Assembly (NCBI RefSeq): GCF_036127095.1
Contig: NZ_CP108006.1
Coordinates: 434,001-498,000, forward strand
Direction of reading: 5' to 3'
Source: Streptomyces sp. NBC_00335
GTDB taxonomy: Bacteria; Actinomycetota; Actinomycetes; Streptomycetales; Streptomycetaceae
DNA length: 64,000 nt
This document shows positions 43,962 through 53,353 of the stretch, piece by piece; within the stretch, counting starts at the first letter, position 1; each line of letters opens with the position of its first letter. The translations under genes were made by a program, and so were the position numbers. Below the pieces are notes generated by a model that was given only the letters and a program-made list of their open reading frames with translations, did no database searches and was not told where the DNA came from.

Positions 43962-46109
43962 TCAGCGCAGGCGTACGAGCTTCGCGCCGAGGGACGGTGC
44001 GGACAGGTCCGTCTGGAGTGCCACGGGGACCGTCGGGGCGCCCGGACCGGTGCCGATGGTCAGGACCCCGATCTCGGTGCCGGCCCGCGCCTCCTCGGGG
44101 AGTCCCTTCTCTCCTACGGCCAGGGTCAGTTCGAGCTGCTGGCCCGGCACGGCGACGGCGGCCGTGTCGCGGGTGGCCACCACCGGGGTCCGGGTGCCGA
44201 GCCCGTCGTCCACGTAGCCGACGACCTGGCCCTTCTTGACCGCGCCGGCCGAGGTCAGGGACGCGCGGACGGCCTCGATGACCTTCTTGCTGTTCTGCTT
44301 GACCAGTTTCAGGCTGTTGGCACCGTCGGGGTCGGCGCCGGTGACGTGCTGGTCGAGCATCGTGCCGAGGATCAGCGGGGTCTTGTCGCCCACCGTCTTG
44401 TACGCCGCCCACATCAGCGCGCCGCCGGCCGCCGAACTGGAGCCGGTCTTGATGCCCTTGATGCTGAGTCCGGCGATGAGCAGGTCGTCGTTGTTGTTGA
44501 TGAGCTTCTCCTGCAGCCCCGGGATGTCGGCGTTGGGGAGTTGGACGATCGCCCGGAACGCGTCGAACTTCATGACCTCCTCGGCCAGTTTCAGCTGGTC
44601 GACGGCGGTGCTCACGGTCTTGGCGTCGAGCCCGCTCGGGTCGGTGTACGTGGTGGAGGTCATCCCGAGCGCCTTGGCCTCGGCGTTCATCTTCTCCACG
44701 AACGCGGCCTCGGAGTCGCTTCCGGTGTCCCAACGGGCCAGCAGGCGGGCGATGTTGTTGCCCGAGGGGATCATCAGCATCTTCAGCATGTTCTGCTGGG
44801 AGAAGCGGGTGCCGGCCGTCAGACCCGTCACGCGCGATTCGCTCGAAGAAGTGCCGTCCGCGACGGCCTTGGCGTCGATCGCGATCTGCGGGCCGTCCTC
44901 GTCCTTCTTCAGCGGATGGTTCTTGAGGATCACGTAGGCCGTCATGACCTTGGCGACGCTGGCCGTCGGCACGGGCTTCTGCTCCCCGAACGTGCCGACG
45001 TCGCCCGCGCCGCCGATCCGTACGGCGGCCTGGCCCTTCTCCGGCCAGGGCACGTCGAAACGCCCGTCGAGGGTGACGGAGGACGCGGCGCCCCCACTGG
45101 TGAGGACGGCGTCGGGCAGCGGCCGCAGCGCCTGTACGACGGCCAGTACGGCGACCAGCAGGAGCAGCGGCGGCACCCAGATCCGAAGCCGCCGGGCCAC
45201 GGTCCGACCGGGGGTCGCGGGCGGCGGCGGGGTGTTGGTGAGCTGCGCGAGCAGATCGAGCGCGGGCAACGGCTGCTCGGTGGTCCCCTCGGGGGTGGGG
45301 GCGGGCGCCGTTCCCGGGGCCGGGGCGGTGTGCGGAGCGGTCGGGACGGCTCCCGAAGCCGGGAGGGGCACAGGTCCCCGAGCCGGCGCGGTTCCCTGAT
45401 CCGGGACGGGGCCCGTAGCCGGCACGGTTCCGGAAGGCGGGGCAGGTCGTACGGGTACCTGCGCCCGGCCGGGCGCCGACGCCGACGCCGACGCCCATGA
45501 CGGCACCGGCGGAGAGGGAGCCTCGTCCAGCGGCTTGAGCGCGATGAACGTGCTCGTCTTCTCGGAGTCCGACTCAGGACGGGTACCGGAATCGGCACCC
45601 GTGCCGGTACCGGCTGCCGGCGTCGTGTCCGGCTCCGGGTCAGCACCCGGCGCGGGGGCCGGCTCCGGCTCGGGCTCCGCGTCCGGCTCGGGCTCCGGCT
45701 CCGCGTCCGGAGCGGACGCGGCCACCTCAGGCCCGGCGGGAACGCCGGGCGCGGGTACGGCCGCGCGCTCGGACGAAGGCCCGGACGCCGCCCCGGCCCC
45801 GGACCTGGCCGCGGGCACGACCGCGGTCTCGGACCCGGACCCGGACCCGGGCTCGGGCTCGGACCCGGACTCGGACCCGGACTCAGGCTCCAGCCCGGAA
45901 GCCGTAGCGGCATCGGGCGCAGCCGTCGCCCCGGGATCCGTCCTAGGAGCGGGCACCGTGCGCGGCTCCTGACCCGGCCGGGATCCGGCGTCGGGGGCGG
46001 GCCGCTCGGCGGGACCCGGCGTGTGCGCGTCGCGCGCGCCGGGCGTCCCCGCCGGGTGCTCGTCCTTCGTAGCGCCGGGCGTCTCGCCCTCCACCGGTAC
46101 CGCCGTCAT
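43962..46109 (-). CDS. D-alanyl-D-alanine carboxypeptidase (S11) with long cytoplasmic tail
   Basis: Predicted 715-aa low-molecular-weight penicillin-binding protein, type-II membrane topology. Residues 1-300 are Pro/Ala/Glu/Ser-rich low-complexity sequence; a transmembrane helix (VPPLLLLVAVLAVVQAL) follows. The extracellular catalytic domain has SxxK (TASVAKVM), SxN (IPSGNNIAR) and KTG (IKGIKTGSSS). The last 90 residues are the usual S11 beta domain. The ATG at 46109 is chosen over 46166 for its better Shine-Dalgarno; the start remains uncertain. It trims peptidoglycan pentapeptides. Convergent with the two-component system. Confidence 0.85.
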   Translation of the reverse strand: MTAVPVEGETPGATKDEHPAGTPGARDAHTPGPAERPAPDAGSRPGQEPRTVPAPRTDPGATAAPDAATASGLEPESGSESGSEPEPGSGSGSETAVVPAARSGAGAASGPSSERAAVPAPGVPAGPEVAASAPDAEPEPEPDAEPEPEPAPAPGADPEPDTTPAAGTGTGADSGTRPESDSEKTSTFIALKPLDEAPSPPVPSWASASASAPGRAQVPVRPAPPSGTVPATGPVPDQGTAPARGPVPLPASGAVPTAPHTAPAPGTAPAPTPEGTTEQPLPALDLLAQLTNTPPPPATPGRTVARRLRIWVPPLLLLVAVLAVVQALRPLPDAVLTSGGAASSVTLDGRFDVPWPEKGQAAVRIGGAGDVGTFGEQKPVPTASVAKVMTAYVILKNHPLKKDEDGPQIAIDAKAVADGTSSSESRVTGLTAGTRFSQQNMLKMLMIPSGNNIARLLARWDTGSDSEAAFVEKMNAEAKALGMTSTTYTDPSGLDAKTVSTAVDQLKLAEEVMKFDAFRAIVQLPNADIPGLQEKLINNNDDLLIAGLSIKGIKTGSSSAAGGALMWAAYKTVGDKTPLILGTMLDQHVTGADPDGANSLKLVKQNSKKVIEAVRASLTSAGAVKKGQVVGYVDDGLGTRTPVVATRDTAAVAVPGQQLELTLAVGEKGLPEEARAGTEIGVLTIGTGPGAPTVPVALQTDLSAPSLGAKLVRLR

Positions 46110-46335
46110 GCCGTACACCGCCTTGCTCGTGCCGTTCTGGATCAGCAGCCAGTCTCCTTGCCGCATATGCGCAGGTGATGCGCACTGGATGACCAGTTGG
46201 TCACAATCCGTCCGGCCGGGCCCGGGGCGGCACCCGTCGTCAAACGGTCATCAAACGATCACGGCCCCATCATGAGCGCCCCGAAGAATCACCCACTCCC
46301 CCACGCATGGCACCACCAAGAACCGGACACCCCTC

Positions 46336-47034
46336 ATGAGCCCCAATCCCCCCGGCCCCCCGGCTCCGTCGCGGCGACGTCTGCTCGCCGGCGGCGGCGC
46401 CCTGTTCCTCACCACGACCACCGGCTCCCTGCTGGTCGCCCGGTCCGGCGGCTCCGGACGGGCCGACGACGACCGCGGCCGGGACGGGCGAGCGGCAACG
46501 CCCGAGGCCTCGCCCACCGCCTCCGCCGCGTCCGGATGGATGCCGGGGGCGTCGAGGATCCCCCTGGAGCGCAACTTCGTCCTCGGCGACCGCGACGCGC
46601 AGCGCGGGCTCGTGCTCCATGTCCAGGAGGGCGAAGGCTCTCTGTACGAGCGGTTCAACACCCCCGGGGGCAAGACCTCCTCGCACTTCTGGGTCTCCCG
46701 GGACGGGGAGACGGAGCAGTACGTGTCCGTACTGGACCGGGCCTGGGCGCAGGTGGAGGGCAACGGTTCGTGGGCCTCGGTCGAGACCTCCGGTTTCGCC
46801 ACCCGCCCGCTCACCGAGGCGCAGGTCGACGCCGTCGCCCGCATCTACGCCTGGGGCGCCGGCGCGCACGGCTGGCCGGCAGCCGTCAGCGAGCACCCGG
46901 ACCAACCGGGGTTGGGGATCCACGCCATGGGTGGCGCCGCGTGGGGCGGGCACGCGTGCCCCGGCACCCTCCGGTCCGGCCAGCGCGCCGAGATCATGCG
47001 CCGGGTGCGCGAGCGCCTGCCCGGCGGAGAGTGA
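46336..47034 (+). CDS. N-acetylmuramoyl-L-alanine amidase-like protein, Tat-type signal
   Basis: Predicted 232-aa exported protein. The N-terminus carries a twin-arginine-like signal (SRRRLLAGGGALFL). The mature domain fits amidase_2/PGRP: LVLHVQEGEGSLYERFN, SSHFWVSRDGETEQYV, and HAMGGAAWGGHACPG with the C-terminal His and Cys ligands. The usual first His may be the one in LHVQ. It would cut the amide bond linking stem peptide to glycan. It is divergent from the carboxypeptidase gene, so both act on the wall. Confidence 0.75.
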   Translation: MSPNPPGPPAPSRRRLLAGGGALFLTTTTGSLLVARSGGSGRADDDRGRDGRAATPEASPTASAASGWMPGASRIPLERNFVLGDRDAQRGLVLHVQEGEGSLYERFNTPGGKTSSHFWVSRDGETEQYVSVLDRAWAQVEGNGSWASVETSGFATRPLTEAQVDAVARIYAWGAGAHGWPAAVSEHPDQPGLGIHAMGGAAWGGHACPGTLRSGQRAEIMRRVRERLPGGE

Positions 47035-47097
47035 GCCGGGTCAGGCGGTCCGTGAGGAGGCCTGTCCGCCCGGTGGTTTCGTGCATGTTCCCGTCAG

Positions 47098-47122
47098 TCC
47101 ACTGACAGGAGGTGTCAGTGGA
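47098..47122. promoter_or_regulatory. TCCACTGACA inverted repeat upstream of NIPSNAP gene
   Basis: TCCACTGACA (47098-47107), GGAGG spacer, TGTCAGTGGA (47113-47122): a perfect 10-bp inverted repeat placed 20 bases upstream of the start, over the likely promoter or RBS. It looks like an operator; its regulator is unknown. The half TGTCA resembles the mmpL/tetR sites. Confidence 0.55.
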
Positions 47123-47142
47123 TGGGCTCTAGTGTCCGGGCC

Positions 47143-47787
47143 ATGAACGGCATAGTCGAGCTCCGGCAGTACACCCTCCACCCCGGCGCCCGGGACACCC
47201 TGGTCGACCTCTTCGAGCGGGAATTCGTCACTGGGCAGGAGGCGGCGGGCATCACCGTAGGCGGCCGGTTCCGGGACCTCGACGACCCGGACCGCTTCGT
47301 CTGGCTGCGCAGCTTCCCGGACATGGAGGCACGGGACCGGGCGCTGCGCGCCTTCTACGGCGGCCCCGTCTGGCAGGCCCATCGCGAGGCGGCCAACGCG
47401 ACCATGATCGACTCGGACGATGTGCTCCTGCTGCGCGGACCGGGGTTCACCGCCCCGGCCACCACGGGGCCCACCGTGGCAACCATCTGTCACCCCCTGG
47501 ACCTCACGGCCTTCACCGATCACTTCGAGCGGCACCTGCGCCCCGCCCTGGCCGCCGCCGGGACCCCCGCGCAGGCGGTACACCGCTCCGAGCAAGCGGA
47601 GAACACCTTCCCCGCACTGCCGGTCCGGACCGGTGAGGACGTCCTGCTCTGGTTCACGGCGGGGCAGGCACCGCGCCTGCCGGACCTCTCGCTCCGGCTG
47701 AAGTCGGCTCCGCGGCACCTCCGGCTGGAGCCCGTCCGGGGGCGCATCCCCATGGGTGGATCAAGGTCGGGTGATGCGTCGCCGTGA
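47143..47787 (+). CDS. NIPSNAP-family protein
   Basis: Predicted 214-aa protein with ferredoxin-like NIPSNAP repeats: VELRQYTLHPGARDTLVDLF, EAAGITVGGRF, RFVWLRSFPDMEARDRAL and AFYGGPVWQAHREAAN. The second half is a weaker repeat. The ATG at 47143 opens the conserved ELRQY strand. NIPSNAP proteins have no firm function in bacteria. Confidence 0.8.
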   Translation: MNGIVELRQYTLHPGARDTLVDLFEREFVTGQEAAGITVGGRFRDLDDPDRFVWLRSFPDMEARDRALRAFYGGPVWQAHREAANATMIDSDDVLLLRGPGFTAPATTGPTVATICHPLDLTAFTDHFERHLRPALAAAGTPAQAVHRSEQAENTFPALPVRTGEDVLLWFTAGQAPRLPDLSLRLKSAPRHLRLEPVRGRIPMGGSRSGDASP

Positions 47788-47851
47788 ACCGGCCGATGCC
47801 GAGAAAGACTTCGTGCGGCCGTTGCCGCCGCGCCCCGGGCCCGTCACCACA

Positions 47852-49576
47852 TCAGGACGTCGGGTGCAGGGCCCGTAGGGCCGAGCGGTGGGAGACCCAT
47901 CCCAGAAGGCGGAGCCGTTCCTCGTCGAGGACCGGGAGTCCGTCGCCCTCGCTCGCGGCGAGGAGCGGCAGCGCTTCCTGAAGGGACTGGCCGGCGAGCA
48001 GGGTCGGCGGGTGGTCCCGTACCGCCTCGACGGGCGTGTTCCCAGGGAGGCCTTCGTGCAGGGCCCGGGAGAGGGCGAGCGCGCCGACCGAGCCCGTGTA
48101 GGTGCCGTGCCGGTCGATGACGGGGAGGCGGCCCGCGTCGGCCTCGATCATCGCCGTGACCGCCTCGCGCAGTCCGGTGCCGGGAGCGAGCGCGGGCGGC
48201 GGCGGTCCCATGGCGGTGCGGACCTCGATCGCGGCGGGGCCGGTCAGGTCCAAATCGACCCCGCGGCGGCGGAGTTTGGCCGTGTAGACGGTGTCCCGGC
48301 TGAGCGCGTGGCTGACTCCGGTGGCGAGGGCGACAGCGACCATCAGCGGCAGGATGATCCCGTACTCGCCGGTCAGCTCGTAGATGATCACGACGGCGGT
48401 GATCGGTGCGCGGGCCGAACCGGCGAAGACCGCGCCCATCCCGATGACGGCGTAGGTCGTGGCCGAGCCGGTCACTCCGGGGGCGAGGTGGTCCATCGTC
48501 TGCCCGAAGGCGCTGCCGAGCATGGCGCCGACGAAGAGGCTGGGCGCGAAGACGCCTCCCGAGCCGCCGATCCCGATGGTGACGCTGCACGCGATGATCT
48601 TGCCGACGAGCAGTACGAGCAGGAATCCGATCGCGTACCCGCCCACCGCGGCCTTGCCGAGGACCGGGTAGCCGACCCCGTACATCTCGGGCAGTGCGAG
48701 CAGGATCGCGCCCAGCACGATGCCGCCGGCTGCCGGGCGGAGCCATTCCGGGCCGTGCCACACGGAGTCGCAGAGGTCCTCCACCCCGTACAGCACCTTG
48801 GTGAAGAGCACCCCGACGACCCCGGCCAGCGCGCCGAGCAGTACGTACAGGACGTACGCGGCCAGGTGGCCGGCGCTCACCGGCGCCAGCTCCAGGAACC
48901 GTTCGTCGCCGAGGGCCGCGCGTCCGATCACGCTGGCGGTGACCGCGGAGACGGCCACCAGGCCGAAGGCGCGGGCCGTGAAGTCGCGCAGGATCAGTTC
49001 CATCGAGAAGAAGACGCCGGCCAGGGGCGCGTTGAAGGTGGCGGCGATGCCGCCGGCCGCGCCACAGGCCACCAGCAGCCGCATCCGTTCCTCGCGCAGG
49101 CGCAGGAGGGCTCCGGCGGTGGAGCCGAGCGCGGCCCCGATCTGGACGATGGGCCCCTCGCGGCCCACGGAACCGCCGCCGCCGATGCACAGCGCGGAGG
49201 CCAGGGATTTCACCACCGCGACCCGGGGCGGGATCCGGCCACCCTGGCGGGCGACCGCGTACATCACCTCGGGGACGCCGTGGCCGCGCGCCTCCTTGGC
49301 GTAGCGGTAGACGAGCGGTCCGTACAGCGCGCCCGCGACCACGGGTGCGAGCAGCACGAAGTACGGTCCGAGCCACGGCACGTACGGGTTGTCGGCGTGG
49401 CCTGCGGAGGAGTAGTCGTCGTGGCCGGACAGCGCCCGGGTGAAGACCTCGATCAGCCAGCGGAAGCCCACCGCGCCGAGTCCCGACCCGGCGCCCACGA
49501 GTACGGCGGGCAGCAGCATCGCGGCCTGGGTGCGGTTCAGCGCGTCCCGTGCCGCGTCCGCCGAGAACGGACCCAT
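47852..49576 (-). CDS. ClC-family chloride transporter with C-terminal CBS pair
   Basis: Predicted 574-aa membrane protein. Ion-pathway motifs: GGGGSVGREGPIVQIG (with the gating Glu), GGSGGVFAPSLFVGAM, and AVIGMGAVFAGSARAPITAV. The gating Glu is compatible with a Cl-/H+ exchanger. The last 130 residues carry two CBS domains (LREAVTAMIEADAGRLPVID, ALPLLAASEGDGLPVLDEE). The ATG at 49576 has GAGGA six bases upstream; an in-frame GTG at 49582 would abut it. Confidence 0.92.
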   Translation of the reverse strand: MGPFSADAARDALNRTQAAMLLPAVLVGAGSGLGAVGFRWLIEVFTRALSGHDDYSSAGHADNPYVPWLGPYFVLLAPVVAGALYGPLVYRYAKEARGHGVPEVMYAVARQGGRIPPRVAVVKSLASALCIGGGGSVGREGPIVQIGAALGSTAGALLRLREERMRLLVACGAAGGIAATFNAPLAGVFFSMELILRDFTARAFGLVAVSAVTASVIGRAALGDERFLELAPVSAGHLAAYVLYVLLGALAGVVGVLFTKVLYGVEDLCDSVWHGPEWLRPAAGGIVLGAILLALPEMYGVGYPVLGKAAVGGYAIGFLLVLLVGKIIACSVTIGIGGSGGVFAPSLFVGAMLGSAFGQTMDHLAPGVTGSATTYAVIGMGAVFAGSARAPITAVVIIYELTGEYGIILPLMVAVALATGVSHALSRDTVYTAKLRRRGVDLDLTGPAAIEVRTAMGPPPPALAPGTGLREAVTAMIEADAGRLPVIDRHGTYTGSVGALALSRALHEGLPGNTPVEAVRDHPPTLLAGQSLQEALPLLAASEGDGLPVLDEERLRLLGWVSHRSALRALHPTS

Positions 49577-49887
49577 GTGCACTCCTCAGGAACCGATCCA
49601 CCGCCGATCGCGCGCCCCGGCCCCTGACCACGATCCCCCGGACCCCCCATCCAACGGGCCTCCTCCCGCCGCGGCCCGGAGGCGGGCCGGAGGTACACCC
49701 GCCCGGCGTAGGCCTGTCGTGGGCCGCTCGCCGATACGGAAGCCGGTCCGTCGCCGGTCCGTCCGGGAGGGTGTGCCGCCTGGCCGAAGGCCGACCCCCG
49801 ACCGTTCCCTGTCCCGTACAGTCCGTGCTGCCGCCGGCCCGGCGCGGGCGGCACCCAGCCGACCAACGGACGCACAGGGGAGCACCG
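49577..49887. other. Divergent promoter region between ClC and P450 genes
   Basis: About 310 bases without a supported gene. It contains an inverted repeat TGCCGCC/GGCGGCA near 49829-49855 and must hold both promoters. No other sites recognised. Confidence 0.5.
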
Positions 49888-51249
49888 ATGGCCATCGAAG
49901 CCGGTCCCGTGGGCCGCGTCAGTCCTCCGGTCCCCGAGCTGGAGCCCTCCGTCGTGGAGCGGTGGAGCGCGGGGGGAGGCCAGCTCGTCGAGCTCCTCGC
50001 CGAAGTGTGCGGACGGCTCGGCGGGGTCGGCGCGTTCCGGCTCGGCGACGGCGGCCCCGGCGGCCCCGGCGGCGGGCCAACGGGCCGGCCGACCGTGCTG
50101 GTCACCGATCCGGGGGCGATCCAGCACGTGCTGGCCCTGCATCCGCAGCGCTACGTCAAACGCTCGCACCGCGCCCGGCTGCTGGTCGGCGAGGGCGTGC
50201 TCTCCGCGACCGGCGAGGCGTGGAAGCGACAACGGCGGCTCCTGCAGTCCCAGTTCACGGGCACCGGGATGCGCCGCTACGAGCAGCGGATCGCCGAGGC
50301 CGCGCGGGTCGCGGCCGGGCGCTGGGCCGCGTACGCCCGTACCGGGGAGGTCTTCGACCTCGGAGAGGAGATGCGGCGCTTCGCCCTCGACACCATCTGG
50401 CGCTCCCTGACCGGCCACCCGCTGGACGCGGACACCGAGCGCGAACTGGGATCCGTCGCGGCCGTGGTGGCGGCGCTGCCGACGCTGCCCGCCGACGCCG
50501 CCGACGCCGGGGAGGCGGTGGCCGCCGACCTGGCCAGGATCGACGCCGTGGCCCACCACGCCATCGCCGCCGCCCGCCGGGGCTCCGCGGGCCCCGACGG
50601 GCCGGGGCTGCTCCACCTGCTGGTGGAGGCGTCCGCCGAGCGGCCCGAGTACACCGACCGGCTGATCCGCGACGAGCTGGTCACGCTGCTGGTCGCCGGG
50701 CACGAGACCACGGCCACCACGCTCACCTGGCTGTACCTGCTGCTCGACCGCCGTCCCGAGGCCCGCGAGTGGGCCCTCGCGGCGGGCGGCGAGGGCTCGG
50801 CGGAGCGCCGGGAGGCGATCCAGGCCCTGGTCAGCGAGACCTTGCGGCTGTACCCGTCCGCCTGGATCCTGCCCCGGCACGCCGTCGAGGACGACGTCCT
50901 GGCGGGCTACGCCGTCGAGGCGGGCACCGACGTGGTCGTCTGCCCCTACCTCGCGCACCGAGACCCGGCGCTGTGGCCCGACCCCGAGCGCTTCGACCCG
51001 CTGCGCTTCACCGCACCGGGCGGTCGGCCGTCCGTCCCGGGCGGGTACGTGCCCTTCGGCATCGGCCCCCGCGCCTGTCTCGGGCTGCAGTTCGCGCTGC
51101 GCGAGTCGACGGTGCTGCTGGAACAGCTGCTGCCGGCCCATGTGCCGACCTTCCGGTCCGTTCCGGACAAGGCCGCTTACAGCATCACGGTGCGTCCGGA
51201 CGGTCCGACGCCGGCCACGCTCGCAGCCCGCGCGGACCGCGGGCGATAG
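49888..51249 (+). CDS. Cytochrome P450
   Basis: Predicted 453-aa haem monooxygenase. I-helix motif LLVAGHETTATTLTW, K-helix SETLRLYPS with ExxR, and the haem-binding loop PFGIGPRACLGLQF with the Cys ligand. The ATG at 49888 follows GGGGAGCACC. No redox-partner gene is adjacent, and the substrate is unknown. A GGGPGGP-type glycine stretch in the N-terminal part is unusual but does not affect the fold motifs. Confidence 0.92.
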   Translation: MAIEAGPVGRVSPPVPELEPSVVERWSAGGGQLVELLAEVCGRLGGVGAFRLGDGGPGGPGGGPTGRPTVLVTDPGAIQHVLALHPQRYVKRSHRARLLVGEGVLSATGEAWKRQRRLLQSQFTGTGMRRYEQRIAEAARVAAGRWAAYARTGEVFDLGEEMRRFALDTIWRSLTGHPLDADTERELGSVAAVVAALPTLPADAADAGEAVAADLARIDAVAHHAIAAARRGSAGPDGPGLLHLLVEASAERPEYTDRLIRDELVTLLVAGHETTATTLTWLYLLLDRRPEAREWALAAGGEGSAERREAIQALVSETLRLYPSAWILPRHAVEDDVLAGYAVEAGTDVVVCPYLAHRDPALWPDPERFDPLRFTAPGGRPSVPGGYVPFGIGPRACLGLQFALRESTVLLEQLLPAHVPTFRSVPDKAAYSITVRPDGPTPATLAARADRGR

Positions 51250-51311
51250 TCCTGCACGGGGCGGCGCCCGGCCACGAGTGCCGCAACCGCCGGATCCCGT
51301 AGGCTCTGCGG

Positions 51312-51932
51312 ATGGCAAAGTACTTCGACGTACACCCCGAAAACCCCCAGCCCCGCGCCATCAGCAGCATCGCCGACGGCATCCGCGCCGGAGGGCTCGT
51401 CGCCTATCCGACGGACTCCTGCTACGCGCTGGGCGCCCAGCTGGGCAACCGTGACGGTGTGGACCGGATCCGGTCCATCCGGCAGCTCGACGACCGCCAC
51501 CACTTCACCCTGGTGTGCGAGAACTTCGCGCAGCTCGGCCAGTTCGTCATCATCGACAACGACGTCTTCCGCGCGATCAAGGCGTCCACCCCCGGCAGCT
51601 ACACCTTCATCCTCCCGGCGACGAAGGAGGTGCCGCGCCAGCTCCAGCACCCGAAGAAGAAGACGGTCGGCGTGCGCATCCCCGACCACGTCGTGGTCCA
51701 GGCGCTGCTGGCGGAGCTCGGCGAGCCGATGCTGTCGAGCACGCTGCTCCTGCCCGACGAGGCGGAGCCGATGACGCAGGGCTGGGAGATCAAGGACCGG
51801 CTCGACCACGTCGTCGACATGGTGGTCGACTCGGGCGAGTGCGGGACGCTGCCGACGACGGTCATCGACTTCTCCAGCGGCGAGGCCGAGATCGTCCGGC
51901 GGGGCGCCGGGGACACCGCCCGCTTCGAGTAA
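51312..51932 (+). CDS. YciO/Sua5-type L-threonylcarbamoyladenylate synthase-like protein
   Basis: Predicted 206-aa YrdC-fold protein. Blocks: RAGGLVAYPTDSCYALGAQL, GVDRIRSIRQLDDRHHFTLV, KASTPGSYTFILPATKEVPR and KKKTVGVRIPDHVVVQALLA, all typical. Length and VHPENPQPR start match YciO rather than Sua5/TsaC. YciO-type proteins bind nucleotide and double-stranded RNA; a role in tRNA t6A formation is possible but less sure than for TsaC. Confidence 0.85.
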   Translation: MAKYFDVHPENPQPRAISSIADGIRAGGLVAYPTDSCYALGAQLGNRDGVDRIRSIRQLDDRHHFTLVCENFAQLGQFVIIDNDVFRAIKASTPGSYTFILPATKEVPRQLQHPKKKTVGVRIPDHVVVQALLAELGEPMLSSTLLLPDEAEPMTQGWEIKDRLDHVVDMVVDSGECGTLPTTVIDFSSGEAEIVRRGAGDTARFE

Positions 51933-52016
51933 CGGCGGCCGACGGGCGGGCGGCGGCGCAGGACGGGCCTGCTCTCCGCCCGCCGACTGCGCGGCCGCGG
52001 GACGTACGGCCGGCTG

Positions 52017-52062
52017 GCCGTACCCCCCGGCCGCAGAACGTACGGCCGCCGGGGGGTACGGC
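52017..52062. terminator. Bidirectional terminator hairpin
   Basis: GCCGTACCCCCCGGC (52017-52031) and GCCGGGGGGTACGGC (52048-52062) form a perfect 15-bp stem with a 16-base loop, between the convergent YciO-like gene and the small gene ending at 52066. Confidence 0.8.
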
Positions 52063-52065
52063 GTG

Positions 52066-52317
52066 TCAGGTGGGCGGATACAGGACGGGCTTGAGGCCGT
52101 AGTCGAGCTCGGAGCCGTCCACGAGGAGTGCTTCCACCGTTCGGGTGCGGGGATCGATGTCGGCCACCATCCCGTCACCCGAGTAGCGGGGGTAGCCGGA
52201 GGCGCCGTTCTGACCGGTCGGTGCGACGACGGCCGACCGGACGGCGTCGTCGGGCGACCCCTCCACCACGTGCTCGGGCACCAGCAGGATCTCGAAGGTC
52301 TGCGGTTCGGTACTCAT
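52066..52317 (-). CDS. Small hypothetical protein
   Basis: Predicted 83-aa acidic protein (begins STEPQTFEILLVPEHVVEG). It has a mid block, GQNGASGYPRYSGDGMVADI, and ends in LDYGLKPVLYPPT. The family is not recognised. Codon use fits coding sequence and the ATG at 52317 is the only sensible start. Confidence 0.6.
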   Translation of the reverse strand: MSTEPQTFEILLVPEHVVEGSPDDAVRSAVVAPTGQNGASGYPRYSGDGMVADIDPRTRTVEALLVDGSELDYGLKPVLYPPT

Positions 52318-52369
52318 GCCCCGACGCTAACCGGATCCCGCGGATCACGCCGTCCGGCACGGCGGTGCG

Positions 52370-53275
52370 CTACGGGCGCCGCGTGCCCTCCCCCGGCCCG
52401 GCCGCCTCGCCCACGGGCGCCGAGGGGTGGCGCAGCAGGCCGCGCGCCCAGCGTTCGTTCAGGCCCGCGAGGAAGCCGATGGCTCCCCAGAAGAACCAGG
52501 TCTTGACCAGGGCCCCGTGCGCTTCGGCGGAGAGCGGGCCGGGACCGCACAGTTCGGCGGGGGTGGCCGGCGGGGTGAGGACCGTGAGGATCCCGCCGGC
52601 GACGAGGAGGTAGAGCGCGGTGGCCAGGAACCACCCCACCACCACCCGGTACCAGCCCTCTTGGCGCAGCGACCGGCACAGCTGGACCGGATCCGCGTCC
52701 GGACCGGCCCCGCCCGTGCCGTCGCGGACGACCACACTGTCGCGGATGAGCTGCCGGGGATCGCGCAGCCGGACGATCACGCTGAAGACCGCGCCCATCG
52801 CGCCGCCCGCGAAGCACACCAGGGCTCCCGCCAGGGCCAGTCGCGGCTGGCAGCCGAGTTCCACTCCGAAGATCCGGGGCACCCACGCCCCCAGCGCGAA
52901 GACCACGACCAGGATCACCGGGCTGACCACGATCCCGCACGTCAGGCCGGTGTTCAGGCCGCGCGCCCCGGCGGTGGCCGTATCGGCCTCCAGCCGCGTT
53001 CCGGCCAGCGCGACCGCCGTCTCCAGCCGGGCCACGTCGGCCCCCTGGGCAACGGCGCGCAGGGCCCGGAGCAGGTCCTCGGTGACCGCCGCCCGCGTGC
53101 GCCGTTCGAAGGCCCGCTGCGCGGCCGTGTGCAGGCGGTCGAGGCGGAGCATCAGCTCCGGCTCGGCACACCACAGTTCCCGCAGCCGTTCCGGATCGAT
53201 GCCGGGCACCTCTTCGAGTGCCCGTATCTCCCCGTCGGCCGCGCCGTCGAACCACTCGCGCGCATCGCGCAGCAT
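52370..53275 (-). CDS. Hypothetical membrane protein
   Basis: Predicted 301-aa protein. The N-terminal 110 residues are helical and soluble (REWFDGAADGEIRALEEVPG, LLRALRAVAQGADVARLETA), followed by about four transmembrane segments (IVVSPVILVVVFALGAWVP, LALAGALVCFAGGAMGAVFS, VVVGWFLATALYLLVAGGIL, TWFFWGAIGFLAG). GGGGGAG upstream of the ATG is a good ribosome-binding site. The family is not recognised. Confidence 0.7.
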   Translation of the reverse strand: MLRDAREWFDGAADGEIRALEEVPGIDPERLRELWCAEPELMLRLDRLHTAAQRAFERRTRAAVTEDLLRALRAVAQGADVARLETAVALAGTRLEADTATAGARGLNTGLTCGIVVSPVILVVVFALGAWVPRIFGVELGCQPRLALAGALVCFAGGAMGAVFSVIVRLRDPRQLIRDSVVVRDGTGGAGPDADPVQLCRSLRQEGWYRVVVGWFLATALYLLVAGGILTVLTPPATPAELCGPGPLSAEAHGALVKTWFFWGAIGFLAGLNERWARGLLRHPSAPVGEAAGPGEGTRRP

Positions 53276-53353
53276 CTGCTCCCCCTCTTCGCACAGCAGT
53301 TGTACCCGCCTTCGCCGCGCGAGGATAGCCGCCGGCCCGGCGGATCGGCGCCG

